From the NCBI GenBank assembly GCA_958450365.1, contig CAUEEP010000918.1, forward strand, positions 32,956-96,955: a stretch of DNA of 64,000 nt. Reading direction: 5' to 3'. The DNA comes from Mesorhabditis belari. Taxonomy: Eukaryota > Nematoda > Chromadorea > Rhabditida > Rhabditidae. The translations under genes were made by a program, and so were the position numbers. Positions 24,276-35,757 of this stretch are shown one piece after another (within the stretch, counting starts at the first letter, position 1; every line of letters begins with the position of its first letter). The notes under the pieces were generated by a model that saw nothing but the letters and a program-made list of their open reading frames with translations, was not told the DNA's origin and did no database searches.

Positions 24276-25782
24276 TCACATTTCACAAATTTTCTTGTAG
24301 CCGCCCAGGAAACTCTTGCAAGGATCTCTCTTAATGATTCCCTCGGTCACCCACAATTCAATCAGGCCCGCATGAATGTAGAAATATTGACCGCCGCCCT
24401 GCACTGCATGAAATCTGAAACGGGAAGGCGTTAAAAGAATTCTGCAACAAAAATACCTCATCTTGCGCAACTCCTTGAGCAGCTGGACCATCGTGAAGTC
24501 GGGATTGGCCATAATTGCTTGGTTGGCGTAGTCAACGGCTAAATAATAATTTTCTTTATCTAGCGAAATGGTCCTTGCCGACGAAGGCTGAAGTGCGGCC
24601 GATCCCCGCCGAGCAGTGCACCGTGATAGGATTTTCCATTGGAGCCTTGGTGACGCACTTCAAGAGGGCTGAAAAGGAGAAATTCTAGCAGTAAGAAAAA
24701 GGTCACCGACCTATGATCTGTTCCAGATTGGTTGGAATTGAGTGGTCCTTCCACGAGTTGACTAAAAAGTGTGTGACAATGAAGGGATCCGCCAACCTAA
24801 ACACCTAGCAATTATCCCATAGCCGAAAAGAAACAAACTTTCCCCCGGTGACCTTATATTGGTAGATTGACGTCTCCTTGTAAATCGAATGCAGTTTCCG
24901 GTCGTACGTGATCTTGTAATCGCCCGCGTTGATCGAGTGCCCTTTGGAGAATTTCGGGTAGTACCTAAATTTAGGTGTTTATTTTTAAACATAAAATTTT
25001 TTGTGTAACATAACTATAAATTTTAACCCGTCACCTTTCGCATTTGCTCTCTTTTCCCTCGTTCAGCGCGCACAGCATCACGATTTGAGTAGACTGCTCG
25101 GTAATGATCATATGCCAAAAATCCTAGATCAAAAAGTGAAAGAAACGTCACGGTTAACGTACTCCAATTGTGTCTTCCAACGGCCCCTGTGTGCTGATAT
25201 ACCGCCGACCGTTTGTCATTGTCATCCACGAAGCGTGTATGTAGTCATTGCTCGAATCACGGTCCTAAATTCAAAAATTAACGGTTATCAAGATGAAACA
25301 CCTTCAATTTCACCCGCGTATTGTCCAAACACACGATGTCGGGATAGCTAAAGCAAACAATTATAAATCACCAAAAACTTTTTCAACTTGCCGATTTTTC
25401 GATTCGAATCGTTGCCAGGCAAGATACGTGTAGCTATCGGGCTTGATTTTTTCCATTTCTTTCGTTTTATACTCGTTGAAGATATCCTAAAAAGTAAAAA
25501 TTATAAAAAGGATTGATGGATTTTAACCCTCGGTTTTTTTGAAAGCAAGGCTTCCGCGTAACTAGTGCGTGGATCCTTGGCAAAGGCAATGGCGGAGGGT
25601 TCTTTTTCTGAAGGATGTAGATCAGAAATATTTTTTTAAAGGGACGGACTCACAAAATAAGGATTCCACACTCCAAAGTAAAACTCACCATCTGCCTTTT
25701 TCAATTCGGTATCTTCCTTCAGAACCCCTTTCTTGCCTTCCTTCGACGTCTTCACCGACCTACGGCTAACTTCTTTTTTTGT
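24276..25782 (-). CDS. protein tyrosine phosphatase, small nematode-type
   Basis: Eleven exons on the minus strand: 25689-25782, 25528-25607, 25392-25486, 25302-25347, 25163-25264, 25035-25123, 24853-24964, 24711-24804, 24579-24668, 24457-24538, 24276-24414. All phases agree and give about 340 residues to the stop; the first exon found begins at an acceptor, so the start codon is upstream and unseen. The Lys-rich N terminus is followed by a complete classical PTP domain: KNRYPDI, DNTRVKL, DYIHAS, YISTQGPL, DFWHMI, the WPD-loop equivalent SWKDHS (Asp kept), the active site VHCSAGIGRT (Cys about 256, Arg 262) and a QGGGQYFYI C-terminal motif. It should hydrolyse phosphotyrosine. Two introns use GC donors (GCAAGT and GCAAGG), and these are what keep the frame. 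Two dead copies sit at 55.9-58.7 kb. Confidence 0.88.
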
Positions 25783-26630
25783 CTAAATAAATTTCAAATT
25801 AGTATAAAAGATTAACTTAATTATTTGCCATGAAAACCAAAGAGACTATCGGTGCCAAAAAGGAAACCGGCTTTTCGTAAAACAAAAGCAGTTCAACTCA
25901 ATCAATAACAAAGAAAGCTTCGGTAATAAAAGCAAAATTTCAAAAAAAACCCACGTGCTTTTCCGCTTGGGGCATCGTGCCTTGAATCAAAATGATTTCC
26001 TCAAGAAAGTATGTTTCTTTTATTTGATACTTATATTCAAATTTCCAAAGTATGATAATTTATATTCAAAATTTTCCATTTGTCAGCCAAACTGTAAGCC
26101 AAAGTCGCGAGTTTTGTCTGGTTTGAAGGCTGTCATGCAAATTGACGGTGTGTCAAGGGGAACCCCGCTACAGCATAACATAATGTTTTAGGTAAAGCAA
26201 AATGACGGTGTTGCTCAATTCATTTGCTTGCGAATCGCTCACGTGGAGAAGAAGTCAGCTCTTAATTAGTAGATCTCTGACGAATACGGATCGTGGGGAT
26301 GGGGGTTTCGGATCAACCGGAAAATAAGCTGTCTACTGTTTAAAATGTAATGCCCTATATTTTTAATTTGTCGATTGGTGCTTTTTGATCACAATAACAA
26401 TATTATATTTTGCGCTAAAAGCAAGGTCATACCTCACAATGGAAGTTTTATCGTCATTCACCTGATTTCCAGCAAAGATCAGCTGCTGTTGCGGCGGTGG
26501 AATGTCTTCTTTTTCTTCCACCTAAATGTTAAAAATGATAAAAGTCTTTTCCTTTACAAAGGGGAATCCTACTCATTTCCAAATTCTTTTCCAAATTCTT
26601 TTCTAGTGCTTTTCAAGATTCCACACAACT
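25783..26630. other. intergenic stretch
   Basis: AT-rich. It should contain the PTP promoter and first exon, but no convincing in-frame initiator with a GT donor was found. A segment near 25,935-26,060 resembles the decayed tail of the transposase remnants (CACGTGCTTTTCCGC, TTTATTTGATACTTATATTC). No other gene signal. Confidence 0.5.
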
Positions 26631-26639
26631 GGATTCATT

Positions 26640-26870
26640 GAATTTCTTTTCGAATGTCATTAAAACTAGTAAATAAACGCTTGGAAATTGTTGTCGCCCT
26701 TATCGGTATTCTCGGACGACACAGCACAGCCTTACTTGGACATGCTTGAATCACGGAGACTTTGTGGTGAGTTTCTTTCAGAATCTCTGCAAAATCGGTG
26801 TCGCCGAGACTCGTCGACGCTAAAAACTTTCAAAATTCCAATGTAATCATCAGTCGTTTTCTAAAAAGCA
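26640..26870 (+). repeat. kinase 3'-flank repeat, copy 1
   Basis: A 200-bp conserved flank (GTAAATAAACGCTTGGAAAT, ATCGGTATTCTCGGACGACA) found downstream of kinase copies here, at 37,990-38,200, 52,058-52,262 (inverted) and 63,510-63,740. In the 52-kb copy it encodes a 64-codon ATG-initiated frame; here a 2-bp loss in the GCGCTTGAATC region creates an early stop. Confidence 0.65.
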
Positions 26871-27645
26871 CCAGTCTTCGCAAGATTTTGCAATGGATGC
26901 CCGATTCTGTAGAAATGCTTTGATATTCCATTAAATTTAGCTATTTTTATGATCTAGCAATTCTACCTTTGCTTAGCTCCAAGTCAGTAAATCAGAAAAA
27001 AGGAAAAGTACATCATCCACAACCCAATCCTGAGAAGATACAATCATTTATTTATTTATTCACGTTCACAAATAATAAAGTTCATTTGTTTCCATCATCG
27101 ATTTTTGTTCCCCATTGGCCCTATTCACTTCTTTGAAGGCGGCTCGAAATCGTACGGGTCGTCGATGTTGATGCTCTGCTGGGCAGCGATCTAAAATGAG
27201 AAAGAAAGTGTCTATCTAACAAACCATCTAACAATCCTCAACGCAAATAATGGTATGCAAAAAAACCCTACCCGTTTGAGCTTCTCGTAGATGAATTGAT
27301 AATCGACATGATCGGTGTACTCGAGGCGATCGATGTAGGTGAGAATCTTCTGATAGTCCTAAAGAAAAACCATTGATCAAGTCAAATCTAACTGAGTCTA
27401 GCAATTTGAGTTTTTGTCATGAGTTTGCAAAGAATCACCTACATTCTTGCACTTGAGCGTTCCGTAGAGATCCTTATCCTTGCGAGCTTCCTCCTTGCGG
27501 CCTTGTACAATGTTCTTATCATCAATTTTCTTCCAAGGCAGACCTAAACAAAAAAGCAAATATCAGTGAAAAACATATGATCTTTAGCTTCGTGAACTTT
27601 CCAAGTAAAGACTTCAAGAAAAGAAATACCGTAAAAGCTCTAATA

Positions 27646-27733
27646 TAGGAGCGCGCATAGCCTAAGTTTACTCTCAAACGCTGATATCTCACACCAGCGT
27701 TTGAGAGTAAACTTAGACTATGCGACGCTCCTA
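27646..27733. repeat. 88-bp inverted-repeat element in kinase intron 7
   Basis: Arms read TAGGAGCGCGCATAGCC and complement, around a GATATCTCACA loop. Same element as at 21,229. Confidence 0.85.
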
Positions 27734-28283
27734 TACGCCGCTTTTTTATTAGAGCTTAGCGGCAAGGCGAATTGCTTAAATCCAAAATCAATTACCTTGA
27801 CGATGAGATCCAATAGCAGGTAGAACCACGACTCCACATCGTCCTTCACCGACCTCTCAATGCATCGATGACAAGCCAGCGAGGCGAAACGCACCGTTCC
27901 CTTGAAGCGGACCTCAGCACGTCGCGTCTTCAATTCACCCTGAAAATAAGAAAAGCCACATTTAAAATGTCAAAATACAATTAAAGTTAAATCAAATCCA
28001 TTACCTTGTGATTTGTGTACTTGCGAGCAATTCCGAAGTCGAGGATGTAGACCGTGTGCATCTGATTATCAAGACCACATGCGTAGTTTGCCGGCTTTAA
28101 GTCGCTAAAAATAAAAAGTCGACAAGAATGGAGTTGTTTTAAAATGCTCAAGACTCAATTCGCCACGAAACACTTTTAAGCTCTAAACCATTGACACTAG
28201 AACATTCAAGGAAACAAAGGAAACATTCAAGGAAACATTCAAGGAATGTGACACGTTAAACAAGCTAAAACTCATCTGATGAG

Positions 28284-28316
28284 CTTTGTTGTTGGATAAA
28301 TGATTCAACAACAAAG
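28284..28316. repeat. 33-bp hairpin CTTTGTTGTTGGAT / ATTCAACAACAAAG
   Basis: Short dyad in the intron between exons 4 and 5 of the kinase family; equivalents lie at 39756-39788, 43697-43729, 50521-50553 and about 60248-60275. It is followed by AAGACAAGACAACA repeats. One arm has a mismatch here and is perfect in the palindrome copies. Confidence 0.8.
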
Positions 28317-28864
28317 ATCAGGCAAGACAAGACAACAACAACATCATTAAGCTTAAACATTGAATAAGTGCAACCATTAACTTGCAATAATTGCGCTTCT
28401 ACAACCAAATTACCGATATGGAAATTCAAACAAACGCACATTCATAGGGCGATCTTTCTTGAGATCCTGCAGCGATTTGCGAGTTGCATGATGAGAAAGT
28501 AGTAGTATTCCTTCTTTCCGCGGTCGATAATCGCCGTGAAATGATTGCGCTCGCTTGTTCCTTTTCGCTCATTGGCCACCATCTTGAGGATGCTTATCTA
28601 AAAAGGAAATTGAATAATGAATGAAATGTACACAAATACCTCCATTTTCAGCTTGGAGTGAATCCTGTTCTTGATCCTCTTCTCGATTTTAATTGCGTAG
28701 CACAACTTCGAATCGTTCTTGTCGCAAATCTAAAGAAATGTTAATGATATGATTATAATAAAATAAAAAGAATAAAGATAGTGATAATTATTTGAGATTC
28801 GATCAACTCGAGTAAATATTTACACCATATCAAACAATGGCAAGGAACAATATTTTTAAATACA

Positions 28865-29095
28865 ATATCTCGGGAATTCCTGGAAGAAGTGGAGCAACGA
28901 CGACGGCGGCACTCAACCAAGCAAAGCGTGGATAGATTTCTTGAGGAGCGCATCATATCGCAAGGACATCTCTTAACGCCATCAATTCCCGTATTACTGA
29001 TCGATCGTCTCCTTTATTTCGGCATTTTTCACGCTGTCATATTTCTGCTTGATTTTAGAAAAATTAGGGACACCCGAGTAAAAGCTGGGTAAAAA
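28865..29095 (+). other. duplicated module with short Arg-rich open frame
   Basis: Starts at the break that truncates the kinase copy. A frame beginning near 28,876 reads LEEVEQRRRRHSTKQSVDRF and continues about 50 codons. The same frame, with one substitution, is in the inverted copy at 47,756-47,975. Conservation between two recent copies is not strong evidence of coding. No family recognised. Confidence 0.35.
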
Positions 29096-29254
29096 TTTCA
29101 GCTGGATAAAAATGCGGAAAAATAAAAAGGATCGCAGAAGCAAATCTTTGTGCGGGGTACGGTGCATCTGGTGCATCCAGCGCATCCACGCTTTAGAAAG
29201 CGAGCGGTTTCTCAAAAGAATGGAATTTAACTCGAAAAGGAAATACTCGCTCGA

Positions 29255-29335
29255 ATATGGTTTCAATATGGTTCCGATATGGTTCCCCGTATTGGAACCA
29301 TATTGAAACTTAATAGAAACCATTTTGGAACCGTC
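29255..29335. repeat. degenerate satellite units, both strands
   Basis: Short run of diverged 11-mers that reverses strand at about 29,284 (GGTTCC..GGAACC), like a miniature version of the 12.6-kb junction. Inverted copy at 47,515-47,595. Confidence 0.7.
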
Positions 29336-29383
29336 TTACAGCCTAATTCAAAACCCGATTTCTAACATTTTTTGCATGAATGG

Positions 29384-29781
29384 ATCGTAAACTCGTCGAG
29401 TGGGCACCTTATTCACGTAAAAGAGATGAGCCTAAGAGGAGTTGAGCCTGAGCTTGAGAATAAAAAGTCATCCTTACCGTAATGTAGTGCTCCCGTTCCT
29501 GGTCGAAGACAATTTGGATGACTTCTTGACGCGGATGAATTTGCGATCGAAGCGAGGCCGGGTCGCACTAAAGTGCTCGCAAGTTGCTGAGTAGCTTTTA
29601 AATAGTAATAAACTGCAGTAAGCGACTCTGTGACAATCAAAATTTCCACAAATTTCCCAAACAAAGATGCTGCCACCTATTGAATCGCAAAAAAGCCGTT
29701 AATACGGTCCGAAGCGGCTAGTTGCACGCGATCCCAGAACACGTTGAGCATATCGTCGCTAAGGCGCACCCCAAATGGACC
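29384..29781 (-). pseudogene. C48-like protease fragment (first three exons)
   Basis: Minus strand: exon 1 equivalent ending at 29781, the IVFDQEREHYIT exon and the AHLFYVNK exon, then sequence diverges into satellite-bearing DNA. Exon 1 loses its last codons and donor and reads into TAG. The Cys-bearing exon is absent. It is the inverted counterpart of 47,100-47,501. Confidence 0.75.
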
Positions 29782-30017
29782 CTGAAGATATTAGGCAGGA
29801 ACAATTTTTAACTTCAGCCAAACACAAGATTTACCTTAAACAACACTCCACATTTACCTTGAACAACACAATGTGAAACATTAATTAAAAGAGTCTTTCA
29901 TAGAGTTTCCCTTAGAAAAAATGAAGTACCAAAAAACTTTTGCGCCTACGCGTCTGCGAACTTTAGTATGGACAGTGATGATGAAGACGGTGATTTAGTG
30001 CCTTTTCTTGGACACTT

Positions 30018-30700
30018 TCAGCATGCGCTCTCGCAACATTCGTTATAGTCTAACAGAGTGGTTTCAAATTTCATTTCACGACTCGCAAAGTAGAAGGTTA
30101 AATCCGTTGGCTCTTTCATAGAATTTTTTTGACGAAAATCGAGAAAATTTGCTGAAGAAAGCGGATTCAGAAGCTTATCAACTTCTTTTTCGATGAGTGC
30201 ATCCCTGAGTAACTGTAGTTCTGTAGATCGGACCATCAGGCTTAAAACGATGAATGAGCTGGTCGTCGGCACCATTTGATCGATTTCAAAACCACAGCTT
30301 TTAAAGGATCGACGGATGAGTTCTTCCAAAATTGCATCCCAAGCATCAGCAACCCATTTTAAGTAAATGTCCACTCCAAGGGCTGGGTTCCCACTTTTGG
30401 TACGTTCAGGTGCCTGCAGTAAAATCCAATCCCCGTCCTACTGTCGAAATAGTGCCCGAAAAGAACCATTCCAAGCCACATCGGTGCACTGAACAAACTT
30501 CGTAGTGCATCCAGGAACAAAAAACAGTCCAATTAAAGATGATTGGGCTTTTACCTCGTTGACTCGCTTTGATGAGACGCAAAACGCTCCCAAATCAAAA
30601 GAACAATCGGTTTTTAAAAAACCCAAGTCATTTGAAGATCTCTCCAAACTCATCATTAAACCATTTATCTTTCGATTTTTTTCAACTCTGACCTTTTGCA
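30018..30700 (-). pseudogene. DDE transposase remnant, tandem copy 1
   Basis: Minus-strand reading: FFDLGAFCVSSKRVNE-like block (degraded here by an extra base), FVPGCTTKFVQCTDVAWNG, TAG, IYLKWVADAWD, RRSFKSCGF and the KEPTDLTFYF tail. First of three head-to-tail units whose start points (GCAACATTCGTTATAG) lie at 30033, 31031 and 32041. Shared TAG and post-FGIDQ frameshift show it was dead before amplification. Confidence 0.75.
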
Positions 30701-31068
30701 TCAAACCAAACGGTTTCCGGTTTTTTCCCTACTATCAAAAACTACCAAAAAATTACTACTATGAAAAAACAAAACACCTTTCAAAAACACCCACGTGCTT
30801 CTTCGCCGGAGACAACGTTGGGTTGAAGTAAAATGATTTTTTCTCTGTCAATCCCTTTTATTCAGATTTATATTCAAATTTCAAAATATTCCGACAGATA
30901 TTCAAAATATTTAAAATATGGCCCAAAAGGTTGGATTGGGATTTACAAATTATAGTGATTCTTTTAACTTTGCATGACAAAAATTTACGTATACCCGCAC
31001 AAGCTACGGCTGTAAAATGATTTTACTTTCGCAACATTCGTTATAGTCTAACAGAGTGGTTTCAAATT

Positions 31069-31683
31069 TCATTTCACGACTCCAAAGTAGAAGGTTAAAT
31101 CCGTTGGCTCTTTCATAGAATTTTTTTGACGAAAATCGAGAAAATTTGCTGAAGAAAGCGGATTCAGAAGCTTATCAACTTCTTTTTCGATGAGTGCATC
31201 CCTGAGTAACTGTAGTTCTGTAGATCGGACCATCAGGCTTAAAACGATGAATGAGCTGGTCGTCGGCACCATTTGATCGATTCCAAAACCACAGCTTTTA
31301 AAGGATCGACGGATGAGTTCTTCCAAAATTGCATCCCAAGCATCAGCAACCCATTTTAAGTAAATGTCCACTCCAAGGGCTGGGTTCCCACTTTTGGTAC
31401 GTTCAGGTGCCTGCAGTAAAATCCAATCCCCGTCCTACTGTCGAAATAGTGCCCGAAAAGAACCATTCCAAGCCACATCGGTGCACTGAACAAACTTCGT
31501 AGTGCATCCAGGAACAAAAAACAGTCCAATTAAAGATGATTGGGCTTTTACCTCGTTGACTCGCTTTGATGAGACGCAAAACGCTCCCAAATCAAAGAAC
31601 AATCGGTTTTTGAAAAAACCCAAGTCATTTGAAGATCTCTCCAAACTCATCATTAAACCATTTATCTTTCGATTTTTTTTCAA
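31069..31683 (-). pseudogene. DDE transposase remnant, tandem copy 2
   Basis: Same blocks as copy 1. FFDLGAFCVSSKRVNE is in frame with FVPGCTTKFVQCTDVAWNG here. A 2-bp loss in the tail (CGACTCCAAAG) distinguishes it from copies 1 and 3. Confidence 0.75.
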
Positions 31684-32079
31684 CTCTGACCTTTTGCATC
31701 AAACCAAACGGTTTCGGTTTTTTCCCTACTATCAAAAACTACCAAAAAATTACTACTATGAAAAAAACAAAACACCTTTCAAAAACACCCACGTGCTTCT
31801 TCGCCGGAGACAACGTTGGGTTGAAGTAAAATGATTTTTTCTCTGTCAATCTGTTCCTTTTATTTCAGATTTATATTCAAATTTCAAAATATTCCGACAG
31901 ATATTCAAAATATTTAAAATATGGCCCAAAAGGTTGGATTGGGATTTACAAATTATAGTGATTCTTTTAACTTTGCATGACAAAAAATTTACGTGCATAC
32001 CCGCACACAAGCTACGGCTGTAAAAAATGATTTTACTTTCGCAACATTCGTTATAGTCTAACAGAGTGGTTTCAAATTT

Positions 32080-32694
32080 CATTTCACGACTCGCAAAGTA
32101 GAAGGTTAAATCCGTTGGCTCTTTCATAGAATTTTTTTGACGAAAATCGAGAAAATTTGCTGAAGAAAGCGGATTCAGAAGCTTATCAACTTCTTTTTCG
32201 ATGAGTGCATCCCTGAGTAACTGTAGTTCTGTAGATCGGACCATCAGGCTTAAAACGATGAATGAGCTGGTCGTCGGCACCATTTGATCGATTCCAAAAC
32301 CACAGCTTTTAAAGGATCGACGGATGAGTTCTTCCAAAATTGCATCCCAAGCATCAGCAACCCATTTTAAGTAAATGTCCACTCCAAGGGCTGGGTTCCC
32401 ACTTTTGGTACGTTCAGGTGCCTGCAGTAAAATCCAATCCCCGTCCTACTGTCGAAATAGTGCCCGAAAAGAACCATTCCAAGCCACATCGGTGCACTGA
32501 ACAAACTTCGTAGTGCATCCAGGAACAAAAAACAGTCCAATTAAAGATGATTGGGCTTTTACCTCGTTGACTCGCTTTGATGAGACGCAAAACGCTCCCA
32601 AATCAAAGAACAATCGGTTTTTGAAAAAACCCAAGTCATTTGAAGATCTCTCCAAACTCATCATTAAACCATTTATCTTTCGATTTTTTTTCAA
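32080..32694 (-). pseudogene. DDE transposase remnant, tandem copy 3
   Basis: Near-identical to copy 2 with the tail intact. The catalytic-core Asp candidates are those in FFDLGAF and CTDVAWN. Everything N-terminal to FFDLGAF has been replaced by unrelated homopolymer-rich DNA. Confidence 0.75.
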
Positions 32695-33227
32695 CTCTGA
32701 CCTTTTGCATCAAACCAAACGGTTTCGGTTTTTTCCCTACTATCAAAAACTACCAAAAAATTACTACTATGAAAAAAACAAAACACCTTTCAAAAACACC
32801 CACGTGCTTCTTCGCCGGAGACAACGTTGGGTTGAAGTAAAATGATTTTTTCTCTGTCAATCTGTTCCTTTTATTTCAGATTTATATTCAAATTTCAAAA
32901 TATTCCGACAGATATTCAAAATATTTAAAATATGGCCCAAAAGGTTGGATTGGGATTTACAAATTATAGTGATTCTTTTAACTTTGCATGACAAAAAATT
33001 TACGTGCATACCCGCACACAAGCTACGGCTGTAAAAAATGATTTCCATATCAAACACTTTAGAGGTTGGGATGCCGGCAAGAATTTAGATTTAGTAGGAT
33101 ACTTATTTTGGTGTTTGATGAATCATTTCATGGCTAAGCGTGAAGTTACACAGAAAATAGCAATGGCTGAACGATTTATTTCAAAGCAGGGAAAAAGATG
33201 GCTTTGATCGAAATTTTGCTTTGGCTT

Positions 33228-33625
33228 TTATGGCTCGGGGGCTGCGTTTCCCTAAATAATAACCAGTAGATTAACAGAAAATCTGCTAACCATGTAACTG
33301 GAAGCTTTTCCAACGCTTGCAGTGGAGGCTGGAGAAGCGGATGGCTCCAAGTCATCTTCCTCGCCGGAAGTCCATAACTCTTCTTGAACCTCCAATTCTC
33401 GAAGAGCGCGTTTGACCGCCTTCCTCCAGGCGGCTTGTGAAAACTAAAGCTCAGAGTTGAAGTTGAAATTAAAATCTGAATCACTTACAATAAACATTGG
33501 AAAGATCATATTGAATTGGGCCCGGAGAGATTCGCGGATTTTGTAGCTTTTGGCCTCAAGAATCTCGTTTCGAGCGACCAACCATACAATGGCAGTACGG
33601 CTTTTCAGGCTGAGAACTCGTCCCA
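33228..33625 (-). CDS. orphan small gene, family of 34.2 kb, copy 1
   Basis: Three joined exons on the minus strand: 33489-33625, 33291-33443 and 33228-33251, phases consistent, about 104 residues to TAA. It reads VGRVLSLKSRTAIVWLV, a helical Arg/Glu-rich stretch, FSQAAWRKAVKRALRELEVQ, an acidic SGEEDDLEPSAS segment, then ends GNAAPEP. The exon pattern and the SLK.RTAI.WL and FS..AW..V.K motifs are shared with the gene at 34.2-34.7 kb and the degenerate copy at 35.8 kb. The first exon is uncertain: a minus-strand ATG frame near 33.7 kb has a GTAGGT donor but the phase does not fit. No known family recognised. Confidence 0.5.
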
Positions 33626-34234
33626 CTAAAAAGTAGAAATAAGAATATATGGTGCATTTACATGCGAAGAAAATCCGAACAGGTTTAGCTAAAAAATTAA
33701 ATTAAAACCTACTGATGATGGTGGGCCAGAGAAGATTTATGATAAGTTCGCTTTGTCTGAGGCACCATTTATTCAAGTGATAAATGCAAATCTTCAAATT
33801 GCTTTGCAAATCTAAATGCAATTTAGAAGTAAATTACAATGGAGCTTCGGGCTCGGATTTTTTGGCTTTTATCGGATATCCGATTTGGATTTCAATCAAA
33901 ATCGGATATTTGATTTGGATTGAAACATTATTTATTGACTTGGATTGAAACATTAAATATTATTTTCATTTTTAAATACAGAATTTGCATTTGCAAAAAT
34001 AATTTTGCATTTGAGGGTTAAATAAATGAAAGCGAAGACACTTGCCACATCTCACAATCTTCATTTGAAACGTCGGGACAAGTAAGTTTTCTTTCACAAC
34101 TATTTTGTTTTCTTTTTCACAGCTTTTATTTTTAGCAGCCTTAAATTCTGCTGCGGCAGTTATAATTTTTTTACCGAATTACTCAAACCTGGTTAAGCGC
34201 TTGACATATTTAACTAGATTAAGCCTATTACTTT

Positions 34235-34732
34235 ATGCTTCTAGTGGGTCGTCAGCCAAGCCTGAAGCGCCGAACCGCCATCATTTGGTTACTCAGTCGA
34301 GATGATCTTCGAGATGATCAAGCTGAGCTTCGTGCCAAGTTCCAAACATCCTTTCCCATGTTCGAGGTAATTTTTGCGCTTGGATTTAACTGATTTTAAA
34401 CTTTGAGTTCTCAAAAAAAGCATGGGCCAGAGTGATGAAAGATGCCGATTTCGAGCTTGAGAAGAAGTTCCTGAAGCTTGGCGATGATGACCGCCCAACC
34501 TCTTCCAAATCATCTTCTTCTACCGAAATTGGAAGCTCGGTAACTCTTTATCTTCAAATTCAAAATTTTTGACGCTTTCTCAGGCACATGAAGTGGAGTT
34601 CGCCTCACAAATCGCTCGCTTGGAGGAGAAGTTCGAACAACTTCGAGATGATGTTCAGCAGATTTTGCAGGTGGAAAGCTGCCTTTATTTCTATTTCATA
34701 CAATACTTTAGCTTTTCGAGCGCAACGAATAA
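34235..34732 (+). CDS. orphan small coiled-coil gene, family copy 2
   Basis: Four exons: 34235-34366, 34408-34539, 34584-34670, 34712-34732, all phase 0, about 123 residues ending in TAA. Motifs: VGRQPSLKRRTAIIWLLSRD, FPMFE, then FSKKAWARVMKD, a Ser-rich linker, and an amphipathic coiled-coil-like segment ASQIARLEEKFEQLRDDVQQ. An in-frame ATG at 34235 just upstream of the VGR motif can serve as start. An alternative upstream exon (ATG at 34026, MKAKTLATSH) has a good GTAAGT donor at 34082 but splices out of phase. The shared motifs with the minus-strand neighbour at 33.2-33.6 kb imply a divergent gene pair. Function unknown. Confidence 0.5.
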
Positions 34733-34888
34733 GGACTCCTCATGGCCGCAAAAAGCAAAGACACATTATAATCGTCCATAGCTTCCTCTGATAAAAATTT
34801 TGTAAAACATTAGATCTACAAACCAATTTGCATTCTACCGTCAAATATAAGCAACTTCTCCCCAGTTGCGATTCCTCTTCCTTGCATG
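34733..34888. other. short non-coding spacer
   Basis: Separates the coiled-coil gene from a tandem repeat. Contains no gene signal. Confidence 0.5.
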
Positions 34889-35553
34889 CTCAAAATTTGC
34901 ATTGGGAACACTTTATCACCGATATCGAGAGCTTTAGCATGCATCAGTCTTTTTATTCATTAGTAAAATTTCGCTCATTTCGATAAAAGTTGCTCGATAA
35001 AAAATTTCCGCTTTCTTCAGCAAATTTTTCTCGATTTTCGTCAAAAAAATTCTATGAAAGAGCCAACGGATTTAACCTTCTACTTTGCGAGTCGTGAAAT
35101 GAAATTTGAAATTCTCAAAATTTGCATTGGGAACACTTTATCACCGATATCGAGAGCTTTAGCATGCATCAGTCTTTTTATTCATTAGTAAAATTTCGCT
35201 CATTTCGATAAAAGTTGCTCGATAAAAAATTTCCGCTTTCTTCAGCAAATTTTCTCGATTTTCGTCAAAAAAATTCTATGAAAGAGCCAACGGATTTAAC
35301 CTTCTACTTTGCGAGTCGTGAAATGAAATTTGAAATTCTCAAAATTTGCATTGGGAACACTTTATCACCGATATCGAGAGCTTTAGCATGCATCAGTCTT
35401 TTTATTCATTAGTAAAATTTCGCTCATTTCGATAAAAGTTGCTCGATAAAAAATTTCCGCTTTCTTCAGCAAATTTTCTCGATTTTCGTCAAAAAAATTC
35501 TATGAAAGAGCCAACGGATTTAACCTTCTACTTTGCGAGTCGTGAAATGAAAT
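34889..35553 (+). repeat. 224-bp tandem repeat, three copies
   Basis: Landmark CTCAAAATTTGCATTGGGAA starts units at about 34889, 35114 and 35338, giving periods of 225 and 224 bp. Each unit fuses a stretch ending in GAGCTTTAGCATGCATCAG with the transposase tail (KEPTDLTFYF codons). The third unit continues into a longer transposase tail to about 35,655. The repeat therefore arose after a transposase remnant joined unrelated DNA. Confidence 0.88.
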
Positions 35554-35757
35554 TTGAAACCACTCTGTTAGACTATAACGAATGTTGCGAAAGCGCATGC
35601 TGAAAGTGTCCAAGAAAAGGCACTAAATCACCGTCTTGATCTACTAAAGTTTTGGATGGAATGGAGAGATGCAATGCAATGGAGATTTGCAATTCGCTAT
35701 TTATAAAATTCTCCTGATCTTTGCACGGGAAGGCGTATTCAACTTTCTACTTTTTAG

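Larger units (their letters stand above)
27125..28729 (-). pseudogene. CK1-like kinase, 5'-truncated copy
   Basis: Minus-strand exons 10 to 3 of the kinase family. Exon 10 (ending in TGA at 27125-27127), 9, 8, 7 and 6 are near-identical to the palindrome copies, but exon 5 with the HR of the catalytic loop is deleted and replaced by repeated GGAAACATTCAA motifs. Exon 4 carries a 4-bp deletion in the QLVGKS region. Exons 1 and 2, including the glycine loop and promoter, are absent because the locus breaks at about 28,870 into unrelated duplicated sequence. The 3' UTR with AATAAATAAATAAATG is retained on the minus strand near 27,040-27,070. Cannot make an active kinase. Confidence 0.88.
30018..33060 (-). 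repeat. three-copy tandem array of about 1.0-kb transposase-remnant units
   Basis: Units of 998 and 1,010 bp measured from the GCAACATTCGTTATAG landmark, followed by a final unit that runs into single-copy sequence near 33,060. Units 2 and 3 are nearly identical. Each contains the transposase remnant plus about 200 bp of T-rich flank that also occurs near 17 kb. Confidence 0.85.

Noticed and set aside
24841..24852. Alternative acceptor directly before GTTGGCGGATCC in the PTP
   Set aside because: It breaks the frame of VTHFLVNSWKDHS. The upstream acceptor before GTGTTTAGG keeps phase, so it was preferred.
34026..34081. First exon MKAKTLATSH for the coiled-coil orphan gene
   Set aside because: It has a good donor, but splicing to the next exon gives the wrong phase and an early stop. 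Kept only as a note.
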